Below, piece after piece: positions 17,418-25,570 of a stretch of DNA of 36,722 nt. The position numbers and the translations under genes are program-made. Each line of letters opens with the position of its first letter. Position 1 is the stretch's first letter. The stretch is taken from positions 1 to 36,722 of the forward strand of contig JACRPK010000013.1 of assembly GCA_016214005.1 (NCBI GenBank), given 5' to 3'. The notes below the pieces were generated by a model, which worked only from the letters and a program-made list of their open reading frames with translations, was not told the DNA's origin and searched no databases. Source of the stretch: Candidatus Wolfebacteria bacterium (GTDB lineage Bacteria > Patescibacteriota > Minisyncoccia > UBA6257 > UBA9933).

Positions 17418-17963
17418 ATGAGCTTATCTAATATTTTATTAGCGCTTTTAACCAATTATTCCGGTGGCTATAAGACGATGGGTCAAAGATTAAGGACGGT
17501 AACATCCACTTATCCTTTTCCATTGAATTATAAAAAATATATTTTAACCCAAGATAAAGTAATTGATAAAATTAAAGAAATTAAAGAGCAAACATTGAGA
17601 AGAACATTATCGCGCTTGAAGAAGAGGGGATTGATTGAGAATAAAAATAACATTTGGAAAATTACTCAAGAAGGAAGAAATTATTTAAAAGAAAAATCTT
17701 TTTTAATTGCCCCTCATTTTGGATATTTAAAAATAAAAAATACAAAAAAAGATATGATAGTTATTTTTGATATTCCAGAAATTAGAAAAAAACAAAGAAA
17801 TTGGCTAAGAAAAAACTTAACAGCATTAGGTTTTATAATGTTGCAGGAAAGTGTTTGGTTTGGTCCATCTCCGTTGCCAAAAGAATTCATTGAATATTTG
17901 AATGAAACAAATCTTTTGCAATATTTAAAATTTTTTAAAGTTGCCGAGGATGATATTATTTAA
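17418..17963 (+). CDS. PaaX-like regulator with C-terminal Cas2-like domain
   Basis: The N-terminal half is a winged helix (LRRTLSRLKKRGLIENKN, then WKITQEGRNYLKE). The C-terminal 65 residues begin DMIVIFDIPEIRKKQRNWLR and continue with LGFIMLQESVWFGP. This is the ferredoxin-like fold shared by PaaX middle/C-terminal domains and Cas2, and such genes are often auto-labelled Cas2 in CPR genomes. I chose the ATG at 17418 (182 residues), since the in-frame ATG at 17358 would make the 30-bp dyad coding. No CRISPR array or other cas gene is present, so a DNA-binding regulator is likelier than an adaptation nuclease. Its target is unknown. The dyads suggest itself and perhaps trpS. Confidence 0.75.
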   Translation: MSLSNILLALLTNYSGGYKTMGQRLRTVTSTYPFPLNYKKYILTQDKVIDKIKEIKEQTLRRTLSRLKKRGLIENKNNIWKITQEGRNYLKEKSFLIAPHFGYLKIKNTKKDMIVIFDIPEIRKKQRNWLRKNLTALGFIMLQESVWFGPSPLPKEFIEYLNETNLLQYLKFFKVAEDDII

Positions 17964-18019
17964 TTTTGAATTTTAATTTATTAATTTAGTTATTAATTAA
18001 GAGTTTTAAAAGATTTTTA

Positions 18020-18025
18020 TATAAT
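18020..18025 (+). promoter_or_regulatory. -10 box upstream of the second dyad, towards trpS
   Basis: TATAAT lies 15 bp before dyad copy 2, so a transcript starting near 18032 would run straight into the dyad. The -35 (TTAAGA, 17 bp upstream) is weak. Another possible -10 (TATAAA, 18107-18112) lies 9 nt before the trpS ATG. Confidence 0.4.
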
Positions 18026-18039
18026 AGTTTTAATAATGA

Positions 18040-18069
18040 TGACAAGTTATGTGGTCGCATAAAATGTCA
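18040..18069. promoter_or_regulatory. 30-bp dyad, copy 2 (inverted relative to copy 1)
   Basis: The reverse complement of this site differs from copy 1 at only 3 of 30 positions, and those lie to one side of the centre (CGCGC in copy 1 against CACAT here). The site falls in the 158-bp gap between the PaaX/Cas2-like gene and trpS. It may be an operator of trpS or one end of a small inverted-repeat unit. Confidence 0.6.
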
Positions 18070-18121
18070 TCATTTAAAATTGGAACATAGTTTGTTATTA
18101 TTTTTATATAAATTATGAATT

Positions 18122-19123
18122 ATGAAAGATATAAAAAATAAAATTATTTTTTCCGCGGCGCAGCCGAGCGGGAATCTTCATTTGGGCAATTATTTGGGAG
18201 CCATAAAGCAGTGGATTGATTTGCAGAATAATTATAAAAGTATTTTTTCTATTGTTGATTATCACGCTATAACCATTTATCAAGAGCCGCAAAAACTTCG
18301 CGAAAAAATTTTAGAAACAGCGATGATTTATTTGGCGGCCGGTATTGATCCGAAAAAATCAATAATTTTTGTCCAGTCTGATGTTCGCGAGCATACTGAA
18401 TTGGCCTGGATTTTAAATACGATTTCAAAAATTTCAGAGCTTGAATTGATGACTCAATATAAAGATAAGGTGAAAAAACTCCGCAGCAATGTGAGTGTCG
18501 GCCTTTTTGATTATCCGGTTTTAATGGCAGCCGATATTTTGCTTTACAAAACCGATTTTGTGCCGGTTGGCGAAGATCAAAAACAGCATATTGAATTTGC
18601 AAGAATGCTTGCTCGAAGATTTAATAATTTATACGGCGAAATTTTTATTGAGCCGAAAGAAATAATTATAAAAGAAGGCGCGCGCATTATGGGACTTGAT
18701 GATCCGGAAAAGAAAATGTCAAAATCAGCCGAAAATCAAAATAATTATATTGCGCTTATTGACGAGCCAAGTTTAATAAAAGAAAAAATAAAAAAAGCAG
18801 TGACTGATTCCGGAAAAGAAATTGTTTATGATCTTGAAAAGAAAAAAGGCATTGCCAATCTTTTGACGATTTATTCATTGGTAAGCAGCAAAACAATTAA
18901 ACAGCTTGAAAAAGAATACAAGGGGAAAAATTACGGCGAATTTAAAAAAGATTTGGGCGAAGCGATTGTTTATTTTTTAGATCCGCTTCAGAAAAATTTG
19001 AAAAAGCTCAAAGAAAATCCGGCTAATGTAAAAAAAATTTTAAAAAACGGAGCGGAACAAGCAAAAATAATCGCTTCAAAAAATCTGGAAGAAGCTAAAA
19101 ATAAAATAGGAATTAATTATTAA
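18122..19123 (+). CDS. trpS: Tryptophanyl-tRNA synthetase
   Basis: The enzyme charges tRNA-Trp. Class I motifs are seen: the HIGH-type PSGNLHLGNYLGAI near residues 16-29 and KMSKSAEN, plus the TrpRS-specific GEDQKQHIEFAR and LMAADILLYK. The 333 residues are typical. It is preceded by an AT-rich gap holding the second 30-bp dyad. No T-box leader is visible. Confidence 0.96.
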   Translation: MKDIKNKIIFSAAQPSGNLHLGNYLGAIKQWIDLQNNYKSIFSIVDYHAITIYQEPQKLREKILETAMIYLAAGIDPKKSIIFVQSDVREHTELAWILNTISKISELELMTQYKDKVKKLRSNVSVGLFDYPVLMAADILLYKTDFVPVGEDQKQHIEFARMLARRFNNLYGEIFIEPKEIIIKEGARIMGLDDPEKKMSKSAENQNNYIALIDEPSLIKEKIKKAVTDSGKEIVYDLEKKKGIANLLTIYSLVSSKTIKQLEKEYKGKNYGEFKKDLGEAIVYFLDPLQKNLKKLKENPANVKKILKNGAEQAKIIASKNLEEAKNKIGINY

Positions 19124-19133
19124 ATAATATTAT

Positions 19134-19532
19134 ATGAAAAATATCATTAAATTTTTTGACAAATTAGAAGATAAAATCAGAGCAAGACTAAGCCGCAAAC
19201 CGATAATTTACGCAATAATTGGCGGAGTGGGAATCGTGCTTTTTTGGCGCGGCGTTTGGCATTTAGCCGATGAAATCGGTTTAAGCGCGCTTTTTTCAAT
19301 TATAATAAGTATGATTATGCTTTTGTCGACCGGACTTTTTGTTTCTTTTTTTATCGGCCATCATATAATTCTTTCCGGTATCAAAAGAGAGAAAAAAATA
19401 GAAGAAAGGGAAGAGTCGGAAATCAAAACTGAAATGGACATTTTACAAGTTGAGGCGGGTATTTTAGAAGAATTAAAAAATAAATTGATAAAAATAGAAA
19501 AAGATATTGAAGAGATAAAATTAAAAAAATAA
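19134..19532 (+). CDS. Membrane protein with two helices and a coiled-coil tail
   Basis: The 132-residue product has a basic amphipathic start, two membrane helices (about 24-44, IIYAIIGGVGIVLFWRGVWH, and 52-77) and a Glu/Lys-rich tail predicted to coil (ILEELKNKLIKIEKDIEEI). I have the impression of similar proteins in other CPR genomes, with no known role. Its stop overlaps the gatC start (TAATG), so it is co-translated with gatC. Confidence 0.75.
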   Translation: MKNIIKFFDKLEDKIRARLSRKPIIYAIIGGVGIVLFWRGVWHLADEIGLSALFSIIISMIMLLSTGLFVSFFIGHHIILSGIKREKKIEEREESEIKTEMDILQVEAGILEELKNKLIKIEKDIEEIKLKK

Positions 19533-19834
19533 TGAGAGAGATAATCAATAAAAAAAATTTAGAAAAATTGGCGCATCTTTCGCGGATAGAAATTGACAAG
19601 GGAAAGGAGGAAAAACTTTTGAAAGATCTTGGCGAAATTATCAATTATTTTGAAGAATTAAAAGGGGTTGATACTTCAAAAACAGAACCGATGAACGGCG
19701 GAGTTTTGTTTTCAAATGCTATTCGCTATGATGAGAGCGAGACAAAATGCGAGTCTCAAAATGCTGATTTAATTTCCGCATTTTCAGATAAAAAAGACAA
19801 TTATTTGAAAGTGCCGGGAGTATTTGGAGAATAA
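19532..19834 (+). CDS. gatC: Asp-tRNA(Asn)/Glu-tRNA(Gln) amidotransferase subunit C
   Basis: GatC is the small belt subunit stabilising GatA-GatB in tRNA-dependent Gln/Asn formation. The 100-residue protein has the family pattern KLAHLSRIEI, LGEIINYFEEL and VDTSKTEPM. It lies 22 nt before gatA. gatB is not in the window. Confidence 0.9.
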   Translation: MREIINKKNLEKLAHLSRIEIDKGKEEKLLKDLGEIINYFEELKGVDTSKTEPMNGGVLFSNAIRYDESETKCESQNADLISAFSDKKDNYLKVPGVFGE

Positions 19835-19856
19835 TCGCTAATAATGCGAATTAATT

Positions 19857-21308
19857 ATGAATATAAAAGATTTAACAATAAAAAAAATTAATGAGGGGCT
19901 TAAAAATAAAAAATTTTCCGCTTCTGAAATTACGAAGGCGTTTTTTGAAAATATAAAAAAAAATGATGAGATAATCGGCGCTTATTTGAATTTAACCGAA
20001 AATCTGGCATATTCTCAGGCTGATCAAATTGATATTATGATTGCGGAGGGAAAAGACATAGGCGCTTTTTCCGGCGCGCCTTTGGCAATTAAAGATAATA
20101 TTTTAATAAACGGCGAGATGGCGACAGCGGCTTCTAAAATTTTGGAAAATTATAAAGCGAGTTATGATGCAACGGTTATCCAAAAATTAAAAAAAGCCGG
20201 AGCGATTTTTCTTGGCAAGACCAATATGGATGAATTTGCCATGGGGGCGTCAGGAGAAAATTCCGCTTTTAAGGCGACAAAAAATCCGCGCGATATAGCT
20301 AGGGTTTCGGGCGGATCTTCAAGCGGTTCCGCTGCTGCTGTTGCTGCCGATATGGCTGTTGCGGCATTGGGGTCTGACACCGGAGGATCAATTCGCATGC
20401 CGGCTAATTTTTGCGGAGTTGTCGGGCTGAAGCCGACCTACGGCGCTGTGTCGCGCTTTGGATTGATAGCAATGGCATCAAGTTTGGACCAAATCGGGCC
20501 GATTGCCAAAAACGTTGAAGATGCGGCAATTTTATTTAAAGAAATTTGCGGCAAAGATAATTTTGATTTAACCAGCATTAATCCGTTAATTGGCGAATAT
20601 GGAGATGAAATTATAAATCCGGATTTTAATAAAATTAAAAAATTGAAGATTGGTTTGCCGAAAGAATATTTTATTTCAGGACTTTCAAAAGAAACAGAAG
20701 GCGCAATTAACGATGTAATTGAAAAATTCAAGAATTTAAAAATTGAATTTTGCGAAGTAAGCTTGCCTCATACAAAATATGCCGTTCCCGCTTATTATAT
20801 AATTGTTCCCGCTGAAGTAAGCGCTAACCTGGCGCGTTTTGACGGAATCAGATACGCGCAGAATAATAATCAGCAATCTAATTTATTACACACATATTTA
20901 AAAAATCGCGGAGAAAAATTTGGCGACGAAGTTAAGAGAAGAATAATTTTGGGGACTTTTGTTTTGTCTTCCGGATATTACGATGCTTATTATGCCAAAG
21001 CGCAGAAAGTGAGAAGATTAATAAAGGAAGATTTTGATAAAGTTTTTGATCCGTCAGCTGACGGAGTTGACGTGATTTTAACTCCGGTTTCTCCGAAGCC
21101 GGCTTTTAAAATAGGCGAAAAAGCGAGCGATCCGCTGCAAATGTATCTTGAAGATATTTTTACTTCACCGGTAAATTTAGCAGGATTGCCGGCAATTTCA
21201 ATCCCCGCAAAAACCGATAGTTTGCCGATTGGTTTTCAGCTTATCGGCAAACATTTTCGCGAGGCTGATATTTTGGGCATGGGAAGATTATACGAAAATA
21301 ATTTGTAG
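19857..21308 (+). CDS. gatA: Asp-tRNA(Asn)/Glu-tRNA(Gln) amidotransferase subunit A
   Basis: GatA releases ammonia from glutamine for the amidation of misacylated tRNA. It carries the amidase signature Ser-cisSer-Lys: Lys in LAIKDNI, the glycine/serine stretch GGSSSGSAAAVAADMAVAAL and DTGGSIRMPANFCG. The 483-residue length is normal. It is encoded after gatC, as is common. Confidence 0.96.
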   Translation: MNIKDLTIKKINEGLKNKKFSASEITKAFFENIKKNDEIIGAYLNLTENLAYSQADQIDIMIAEGKDIGAFSGAPLAIKDNILINGEMATAASKILENYKASYDATVIQKLKKAGAIFLGKTNMDEFAMGASGENSAFKATKNPRDIARVSGGSSSGSAAAVAADMAVAALGSDTGGSIRMPANFCGVVGLKPTYGAVSRFGLIAMASSLDQIGPIAKNVEDAAILFKEICGKDNFDLTSINPLIGEYGDEIINPDFNKIKKLKIGLPKEYFISGLSKETEGAINDVIEKFKNLKIEFCEVSLPHTKYAVPAYYIIVPAEVSANLARFDGIRYAQNNNQQSNLLHTYLKNRGEKFGDEVKRRIILGTFVLSSGYYDAYYAKAQKVRRLIKEDFDKVFDPSADGVDVILTPVSPKPAFKIGEKASDPLQMYLEDIFTSPVNLAGLPAISIPAKTDSLPIGFQLIGKHFREADILGMGRLYENNL

Positions 21309-21317
21309 TTTTTTAAT

Positions 21318-22364
21318 ATGTATAAATTTTATACGACCTCGGAAAGCGCATGGGCAGCAATGTTAAAAGATATCAAGGCGGCAAAAAAATCTATTTATTT
21401 GGAGATGTATATTTTCGTTGATAATACTTCTGGTTATAATTTTTTTGAAATTTTAAAACAAAAAGCAGATGAAGGGGTAAAAGTTAAAATAATTATTGAT
21501 TCATTTGGCAGTTCAGAATTAAGCCAAAAAATGATAGACGAATTGAGGAAAGTCGGAGCAGAGGTTCTATTTTTTAGTTATTGGTTTGAAAGAATTCATA
21601 AAAAAATTTTAATTATTGATGAAAATATAGTTTTTTTGGGTGGCGTAAATATCCATAAATTTTTCAGAAAATGGAATGATTTGCAGATTCGTCTTGAAGG
21701 GAGTATCGCTAAATACAGCCTTCGGTCATTTGCCAGAATTTATAATCTTTGAGGAGGGAAAGACCAGGCAATTAGCGTTTATAAAAAATCAACAATTTTG
21801 GGAAAAACTAAATTATTTTTTTTAGAACATCAGCCAAGACGAGGCAGAATGTTTTTTAAAAATCTTTATAAAAAGAAAATCGGAGACGCTCAAAAAAGCG
21901 TTGAGATAGTGACAACTTATCTTTTCCCAAGTAGGTGGTTTATCGCGGCTCTCCACCAGGCGATTTTGCGCGGCATTGAAATAAAAATAATTATGCCTAA
22001 AAAAACCGATCGCTGGATTTCCGATCGCGCCAATTATTTTTATATTGATAAATTAAACCGTATGGGAATAAAATTTTATCTGCAAAAAGAAATGAATCAC
22101 GCCAAGGTGATGGTGATAGACGGCAGAGAAGGTTTGATCGGTTCTCAAAATATAGATTTGTTATCTTTGCAATATAATGTTGAGGCTGGAGTTTTTTTTA
22201 GCAATAAAAAAATGGTTGATGATTTGAAAAAAATAATTGATAAGTGGCTGACTGATTGTGAAATTTTTGATCCGCAAACATATAAAAAAAGGTGGTTTGA
22301 TTATATTTTTGCCGTTGCGCTTAAATTTTTGAAAATAATTACATTCCCTTGGAACATTTTATAA
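21318..22364 (+). pseudogene. cls: PLD-superfamily / cardiolipin synthase-like gene with in-frame TGA
   Basis: One frame from 21318 to 22364 reads as a whole cardiolipin synthase-like protein apart from a TGA at 21750-21752. The first part (144 residues) holds HKD motif 1 (HKKILIID, then FLGGVNI). The second part holds HKD motif 2 (HAKVMVIDG, GLIGSQNID). Between them the frame continues sensibly as GGKDQAISVYKKSTILGKTK. Both catalytic motifs are needed for activity. TGA is used as a true stop elsewhere here (pilB, tpiA), so recoding is unlikely. This is a recent nonsense mutation, a sequencing error, or readthrough. A restart at TTG 21798 is possible but weak. Confidence 0.75.
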
Positions 22365-22379
22365 ATTTTGCAAATTGAT

Positions 22380-22385
22380 TATAAT
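22380..22385 (+). promoter_or_regulatory. -10 box 6 nt before the EndoQ-like gene
   Basis: TATAAT is followed by TAAATT and the ATG at 22392, the same leaderless layout as ligA and pgk. Confidence 0.5.
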
Positions 22386-22391
22386 TAAATT

Positions 22392-23657
22392 ATGAAATTT
22401 TTTGCGGATTTTCATATTCATTCAAAATATAGCCGCGCTACGAGCAAGATTATGATTCTAGAAGAATTTGACCGCGTTGCGGATGATAAGGGGATTTTAT
22501 TGATGGGGACAGGCGATTTTACTCATCCAGAGTGGTTTAAGGAGATTAAAAATAAATTAGAGCCGGTTGAACCCGGACTTTTTAAATTAAAAGAAGAATT
22601 CAAACGAAAAACTTTAAAAGGGACTATGGCTGAAACGCGTTTTATGCTTACGGCTGAAATTTCAGGCATTTATTCAAAAAACGGCAAAGTCAGGCGCGTT
22701 CATAATATTATTTTTTCGCCGGATATTGAAACTGCTGAAAAAATTAACGAAAAACTTTCTTTAATCGGCAATTTAAGTTCCGATGGCCGACCGATATTAG
22801 GCCTTGATAGTGAAAAACTTGCGGAAATTGTTTTTAATATCAATCAAGAAGCAGTAATAGTTCCGGCTCATATCTGGACACCATGGTTTTCAATGTTTGG
22901 TTCGATGAGCGGTTTTGACTCAATTGAAGAATGTTTTGGTAAATATGCGAAAAATATTTTTGCCATTGAAACCGGCCTTTCAAGCGATCCGCAAATGAAC
23001 AGGCGGCTTTCAAAATTTGACAATATCGCCTTAATTTCCAATTCTGATTCCCATAGTTTGGCAAAAATCGGCAGAGAGGCGAATATTTTTGATGTTGAAC
23101 TTTCTTATGCCAATATTATCGGAGCCATAAAATTTCAAAATAGGAAAAAATTTTTGGGAACTATAGAATTTTTTCCGGAGGAGGGGAAATATCATTTTGA
23201 CGGTCATCGCGATTGCGGAGTTTGGTTCTCTCCGGAAGAAACAAAACAACGTAAAAATATTTGTCCGAAATGCGGCAGGCATTTGACAATCGGAGTGATG
23301 AGCAGGGTTAACGATTTATCCGACAGAAAAGTTGAATTTAAAATTAGCGGCAGCAAAAAAGAAATCAATGGCGAATCATATTTTAATTTGATTCCGCTTT
23401 CGGAAATTATTGCAGAAGCTTTTGAGGTTGGCGAAAATACAAAGCGAGTCAAAAAAGAATATGAAAATTTGATAAAAAATTTCGGCAATGAATTGAAAAT
23501 TTTATTGGAAATAAGCGAGAGCGAATTGAAATCCATTGCTGATAATCGCGTTGCCGAAGGAATTAAAAGGGTTCGCGAAGGCAAAGTGAAAATTCGGCCT
23601 GGCTATGACGGCGAATACGGGGAAATCAGTATTTTTAACGATAAAGAGCGAAAATAA
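22392..23657 (+). CDS. Endonuclease Q-like PHP-domain DNA repair nuclease
   Basis: EndoQ nicks DNA 5' to uracil, hypoxanthine or abasic sites, and is known from archaea and some bacteria. The 421-residue protein starts with PHP metal motifs (DFHIHSKYSRA with H8 and H10, GTGDFTHPEW, VPAHIWTPWFS, ISNSDSHS). It then has the zinc-type segment with C275, C291 and C294 (DCGVWF and ICPKCGRHLTIGVM), and ends with ADNRVAEGIKRVREGKVKI. This order matches EndoQ rather than histidinol phosphatase or PolC PHP domains. Which lesion it prefers cannot be read from the sequence. Confidence 0.78.
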   Translation: MKFFADFHIHSKYSRATSKIMILEEFDRVADDKGILLMGTGDFTHPEWFKEIKNKLEPVEPGLFKLKEEFKRKTLKGTMAETRFMLTAEISGIYSKNGKVRRVHNIIFSPDIETAEKINEKLSLIGNLSSDGRPILGLDSEKLAEIVFNINQEAVIVPAHIWTPWFSMFGSMSGFDSIEECFGKYAKNIFAIETGLSSDPQMNRRLSKFDNIALISNSDSHSLAKIGREANIFDVELSYANIIGAIKFQNRKKFLGTIEFFPEEGKYHFDGHRDCGVWFSPEETKQRKNICPKCGRHLTIGVMSRVNDLSDRKVEFKISGSKKEINGESYFNLIPLSEIIAEAFEVGENTKRVKKEYENLIKNFGNELKILLEISESELKSIADNRVAEGIKRVREGKVKIRPGYDGEYGEISIFNDKERK

Positions 23658-23665
23658 TTATAGGG

Positions 23666-23694
23666 TTGATTTTTTAAAATTTGCACACTATAAT
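23666..23694 (+). promoter_or_regulatory. Distal nusA promoter (TTGATT-17-TATAAT)
   Basis: TTGATT (23666-23671) and TATAAT (23689-23694) are 17 bp apart, one of the best sigma-70-type matches in the window. The RNA would start near 23701 and run through a hairpin before nusA. Confidence 0.65.
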
Positions 23695-23707
23695 ATAAAA
23701 ATAAATT

Positions 23708-23732
23708 AAATCCGCATAAGGCGGATTTTGTT
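23708..23732 (+). terminator. Hairpin with T-run in the nusA leader
   Basis: AAATCCGC-ATAAG-GCGGATTT (23708-23728) is followed by TG and a further TT. It lies between the distal promoter and the proximal -10 of nusA. It could be the terminator of the EndoQ-like gene or an attenuator of nusA. The U-tract is short. Confidence 0.5.
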
Positions 23733-23738
23733 AAATCA

Positions 23739-23747
23739 TGATATAAT
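23739..23747 (+). promoter_or_regulatory. Proximal extended -10 promoter for nusA
   Basis: TGATATAAT lies 12 nt before the nusA ATG. A start here would bypass the upstream hairpin. Confidence 0.5.
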
Positions 23748-23759
23748 AAAATAAAAAAT

Positions 23760-24971
23760 ATGGATTTAAAAACATTAAATAGAGCAATTGAGCAATTATC
23801 AGAAGAAAAGGGCATTTCAAAAGATGCCGTGATTTTAGCGATTGAATCTTCGATTGCCGCTGCTTATAAAAAAGAATATTGCAAAAAAGGAGAAATGGTA
23901 AAAGCTGTTTTTGATCCCAAAAGCGGAGATTTAAAATTTTCAAAAGTTAAATTAGTTGTTGATGAATCAACGGTGACAATAAAAAAAGAAAGTGAAGAAG
24001 GTGAAGAAATTAAAAAAGAAGTTTCTCAAATTCAGCCAGAAGAAGAGCAACTTCCGGTTTATAATCCTGATCGCCATATTTTAATTGAAGAAGCAAAAGA
24101 TGTGAAATCAGATGTTCAGCTTGGCGAGGAATTGGAATTTCCGCTTGAACTTCACGAAGATTTTGGCCGTATTGCCGCCCAGGCCGCCAAACAGGTGATT
24201 TTGTCAAAAATCAGGGAAGCGGAAAGAGAATCTGTTTTAAAAGAATATCGCGGCAAAGAAGGGGAATTAGTGAGTGGAATGATTCAGCGAATTGAACGCG
24301 GTAATGTTTTTGTTGATCTCGGCCGCGCGGTCGGCGTTATGTTTTTTAATGAAACAATTCCCAGCGAATATTATAAAATCGGCGAAAGATTGAAATTTTA
24401 TCTCTTGGCGGTTCAAGACGAGGCGAAACTTCCGGGAATTATTCTTTCAAGATCTCATCCGAAATTTGTGAGCAAATTATTTGAAATGGAAGTGCCGGAA
24501 ATCAATGATAAAGTAGTTGAAATAAAAGCTATTGCTCGCGAAGCCGGCAATCGCACTAAAATTGCCGTGGCTTCAAGCGTTGATGGAATTGATCCGATTG
24601 GCGCTTGCGTTGGCCAGCGCGGCACAAGGGTAATGGCGGTAACCAATGAATTGGGCAATGAAAGAATTGATATTATTGAATGGCATGACGATCCGGCGAA
24701 ATTTATTTCAGCGTCTTTGTCTCCGGCGAAAGCGAAAGCTGTTGAAATTTTGCCGAAGCGCGAAGCCAAGGTTTTTGTGCCGGAAGATCAGGTGAGCTTG
24801 GCAATAGGCAAAGCCGGACAAAATGTGAGGCTTGCCGCTCGGCTTACTGGCTGGAAAATAGACGTCAGATCATTGTCTAATCCGGATGAAGTTTTAAATG
24901 CTGGTATTGCCGAAGCAATTCCGGAAATTGCGCCAGAGACAGAAGTTAATAAATTAGAAACGAGTAATTAG
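23760..24971 (+). CDS. nusA: Transcription termination/antitermination factor NusA
   Basis: NusA binds RNA polymerase and nascent RNA, and modulates pausing and termination. Domains: N-terminal domain (IESSIAAAYKKEY), an S1 domain (EGELVSGMIQRIERGNVFVD), KH1 (DPIGACVGQRGTRVMAVTNE, ERIDIIEW) and KH2 (EDQVSLAIGKAGQNVRLAAR, WKIDV). The 403-residue length lacks the C-terminal acidic repeats, as in many non-proteobacterial forms. The N-terminal domain carries an extra Glu/Lys-rich stretch near residues 75-95. Confidence 0.95.
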   Translation: MDLKTLNRAIEQLSEEKGISKDAVILAIESSIAAAYKKEYCKKGEMVKAVFDPKSGDLKFSKVKLVVDESTVTIKKESEEGEEIKKEVSQIQPEEEQLPVYNPDRHILIEEAKDVKSDVQLGEELEFPLELHEDFGRIAAQAAKQVILSKIREAERESVLKEYRGKEGELVSGMIQRIERGNVFVDLGRAVGVMFFNETIPSEYYKIGERLKFYLLAVQDEAKLPGIILSRSHPKFVSKLFEMEVPEINDKVVEIKAIAREAGNRTKIAVASSVDGIDPIGACVGQRGTRVMAVTNELGNERIDIIEWHDDPAKFISASLSPAKAKAVEILPKREAKVFVPEDQVSLAIGKAGQNVRLAARLTGWKIDVRSLSNPDEVLNAGIAEAIPEIAPETEVNKLETSN

Positions 24972-25026
24972 GAAATAAAATTCAAAAAAATAATATATTT
25001 CTATTTACTATTTTTTAATTTCTATT

Positions 25027-25032
25027 TATTAT
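25027..25032 (+). promoter_or_regulatory. -10 box 6 nt before ppa
   Basis: TATTAT is followed by TTTAAT and the ATG at 25039. It belongs to a tandem repeat: the units TTTCTATTTACTATTTTTTA and TTTCTATTTATTATTTTAAT lie end to end in 25000-25038. Confidence 0.4.
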
Positions 25033-25038
25033 TTTAAT

Positions 25039-25566
25039 ATGGATTTATCAAAAATCACAATTGGCAAAAAAGCTCCGGAGACGGTCAATGTTATTATTGA
25101 AATTCCGAAAGACAGCCAGAACAAATATGAAATAGACAAAGAATCTGGCGCTATTATTCTGGATAGAGTTTTATATTCGCCGATGCATTATCCGGCTGAT
25201 TACGGATTCATTCCTCAGACTCATTGTGATGACGGCGATCCACTGGATGCAATAGTTTTGGGGAACGATCCGCTTTTTCCGGGATGTCTTGTTGAAGTTC
25301 GCCCTATCGGACTTCTTAAAATGATTGACGGCGGAGAAAATGATTATAAAATTTTAGCTGTTCAGGTTAAAAATCCTCGTTTTGAAAATATCAAAGATAT
25401 TAACGATATTAAAATCACTCATGAACACTCTTTAAAAGAAATCGCTCATTTCTTTTCGGCTTATAAAGAACTCGAGGGGAAAAAAGTTGAAATTCTCGGC
25501 TGGGAAGGGGTTGAAAAAGCAAAAGAAGAAATCATTGAAACGCAAAAAGCGTATAAGAATTTATAA
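25039..25566 (+). CDS. ppa: Inorganic pyrophosphatase (family I)
   Basis: The enzyme hydrolyses pyrophosphate released by biosynthesis. Family I motifs include [26 protein letters not shown], the acidic signature [10 protein letters not shown], and ENDYKILAV. The 175-residue length is typical. It is followed after 4 nt by clpP. Confidence 0.95.
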   Translation: MDLSKITIGKKAPETVNVIIEIPKDSQNKYEIDKESGAIILDRVLYSPMHYPADYGFIPQTHCDDGDPLDAIVLGNDPLFPGCLVEVRPIGLLKMIDGGENDYKILAVQVKNPRFENIKDINDIKITHEHSLKEIAHFFSAYKELEGKKVEILGWEGVEKAKEEIIETQKAYKNL

Positions 25567-25570
25567 TATT

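Noticed and set aside
17358-18070. A CRISPR-Cas locus, based on the Cas2-like fold and paired 30-bp repeats
   Set aside because: Only two repeat copies exist, in inverted orientation and 651 bp apart, with no spacers and no Cas1. The winged helix points to a PaaX-type regulator.
21750-21752. UGA recoded to Gly or Trp genome-wide, as Gly is in Gracilibacteria and SR1
   Set aside because: UGA ends pilB and tpiA at the expected protein ends, and Trp and Gly use normal codons elsewhere. Only this one in-frame UGA was seen.
25487-25570. A longer ClpP start with 28 extra basic residues
   Set aside because: The stretch lies inside ppa, and the standard ClpP N-terminus begins at 25571.
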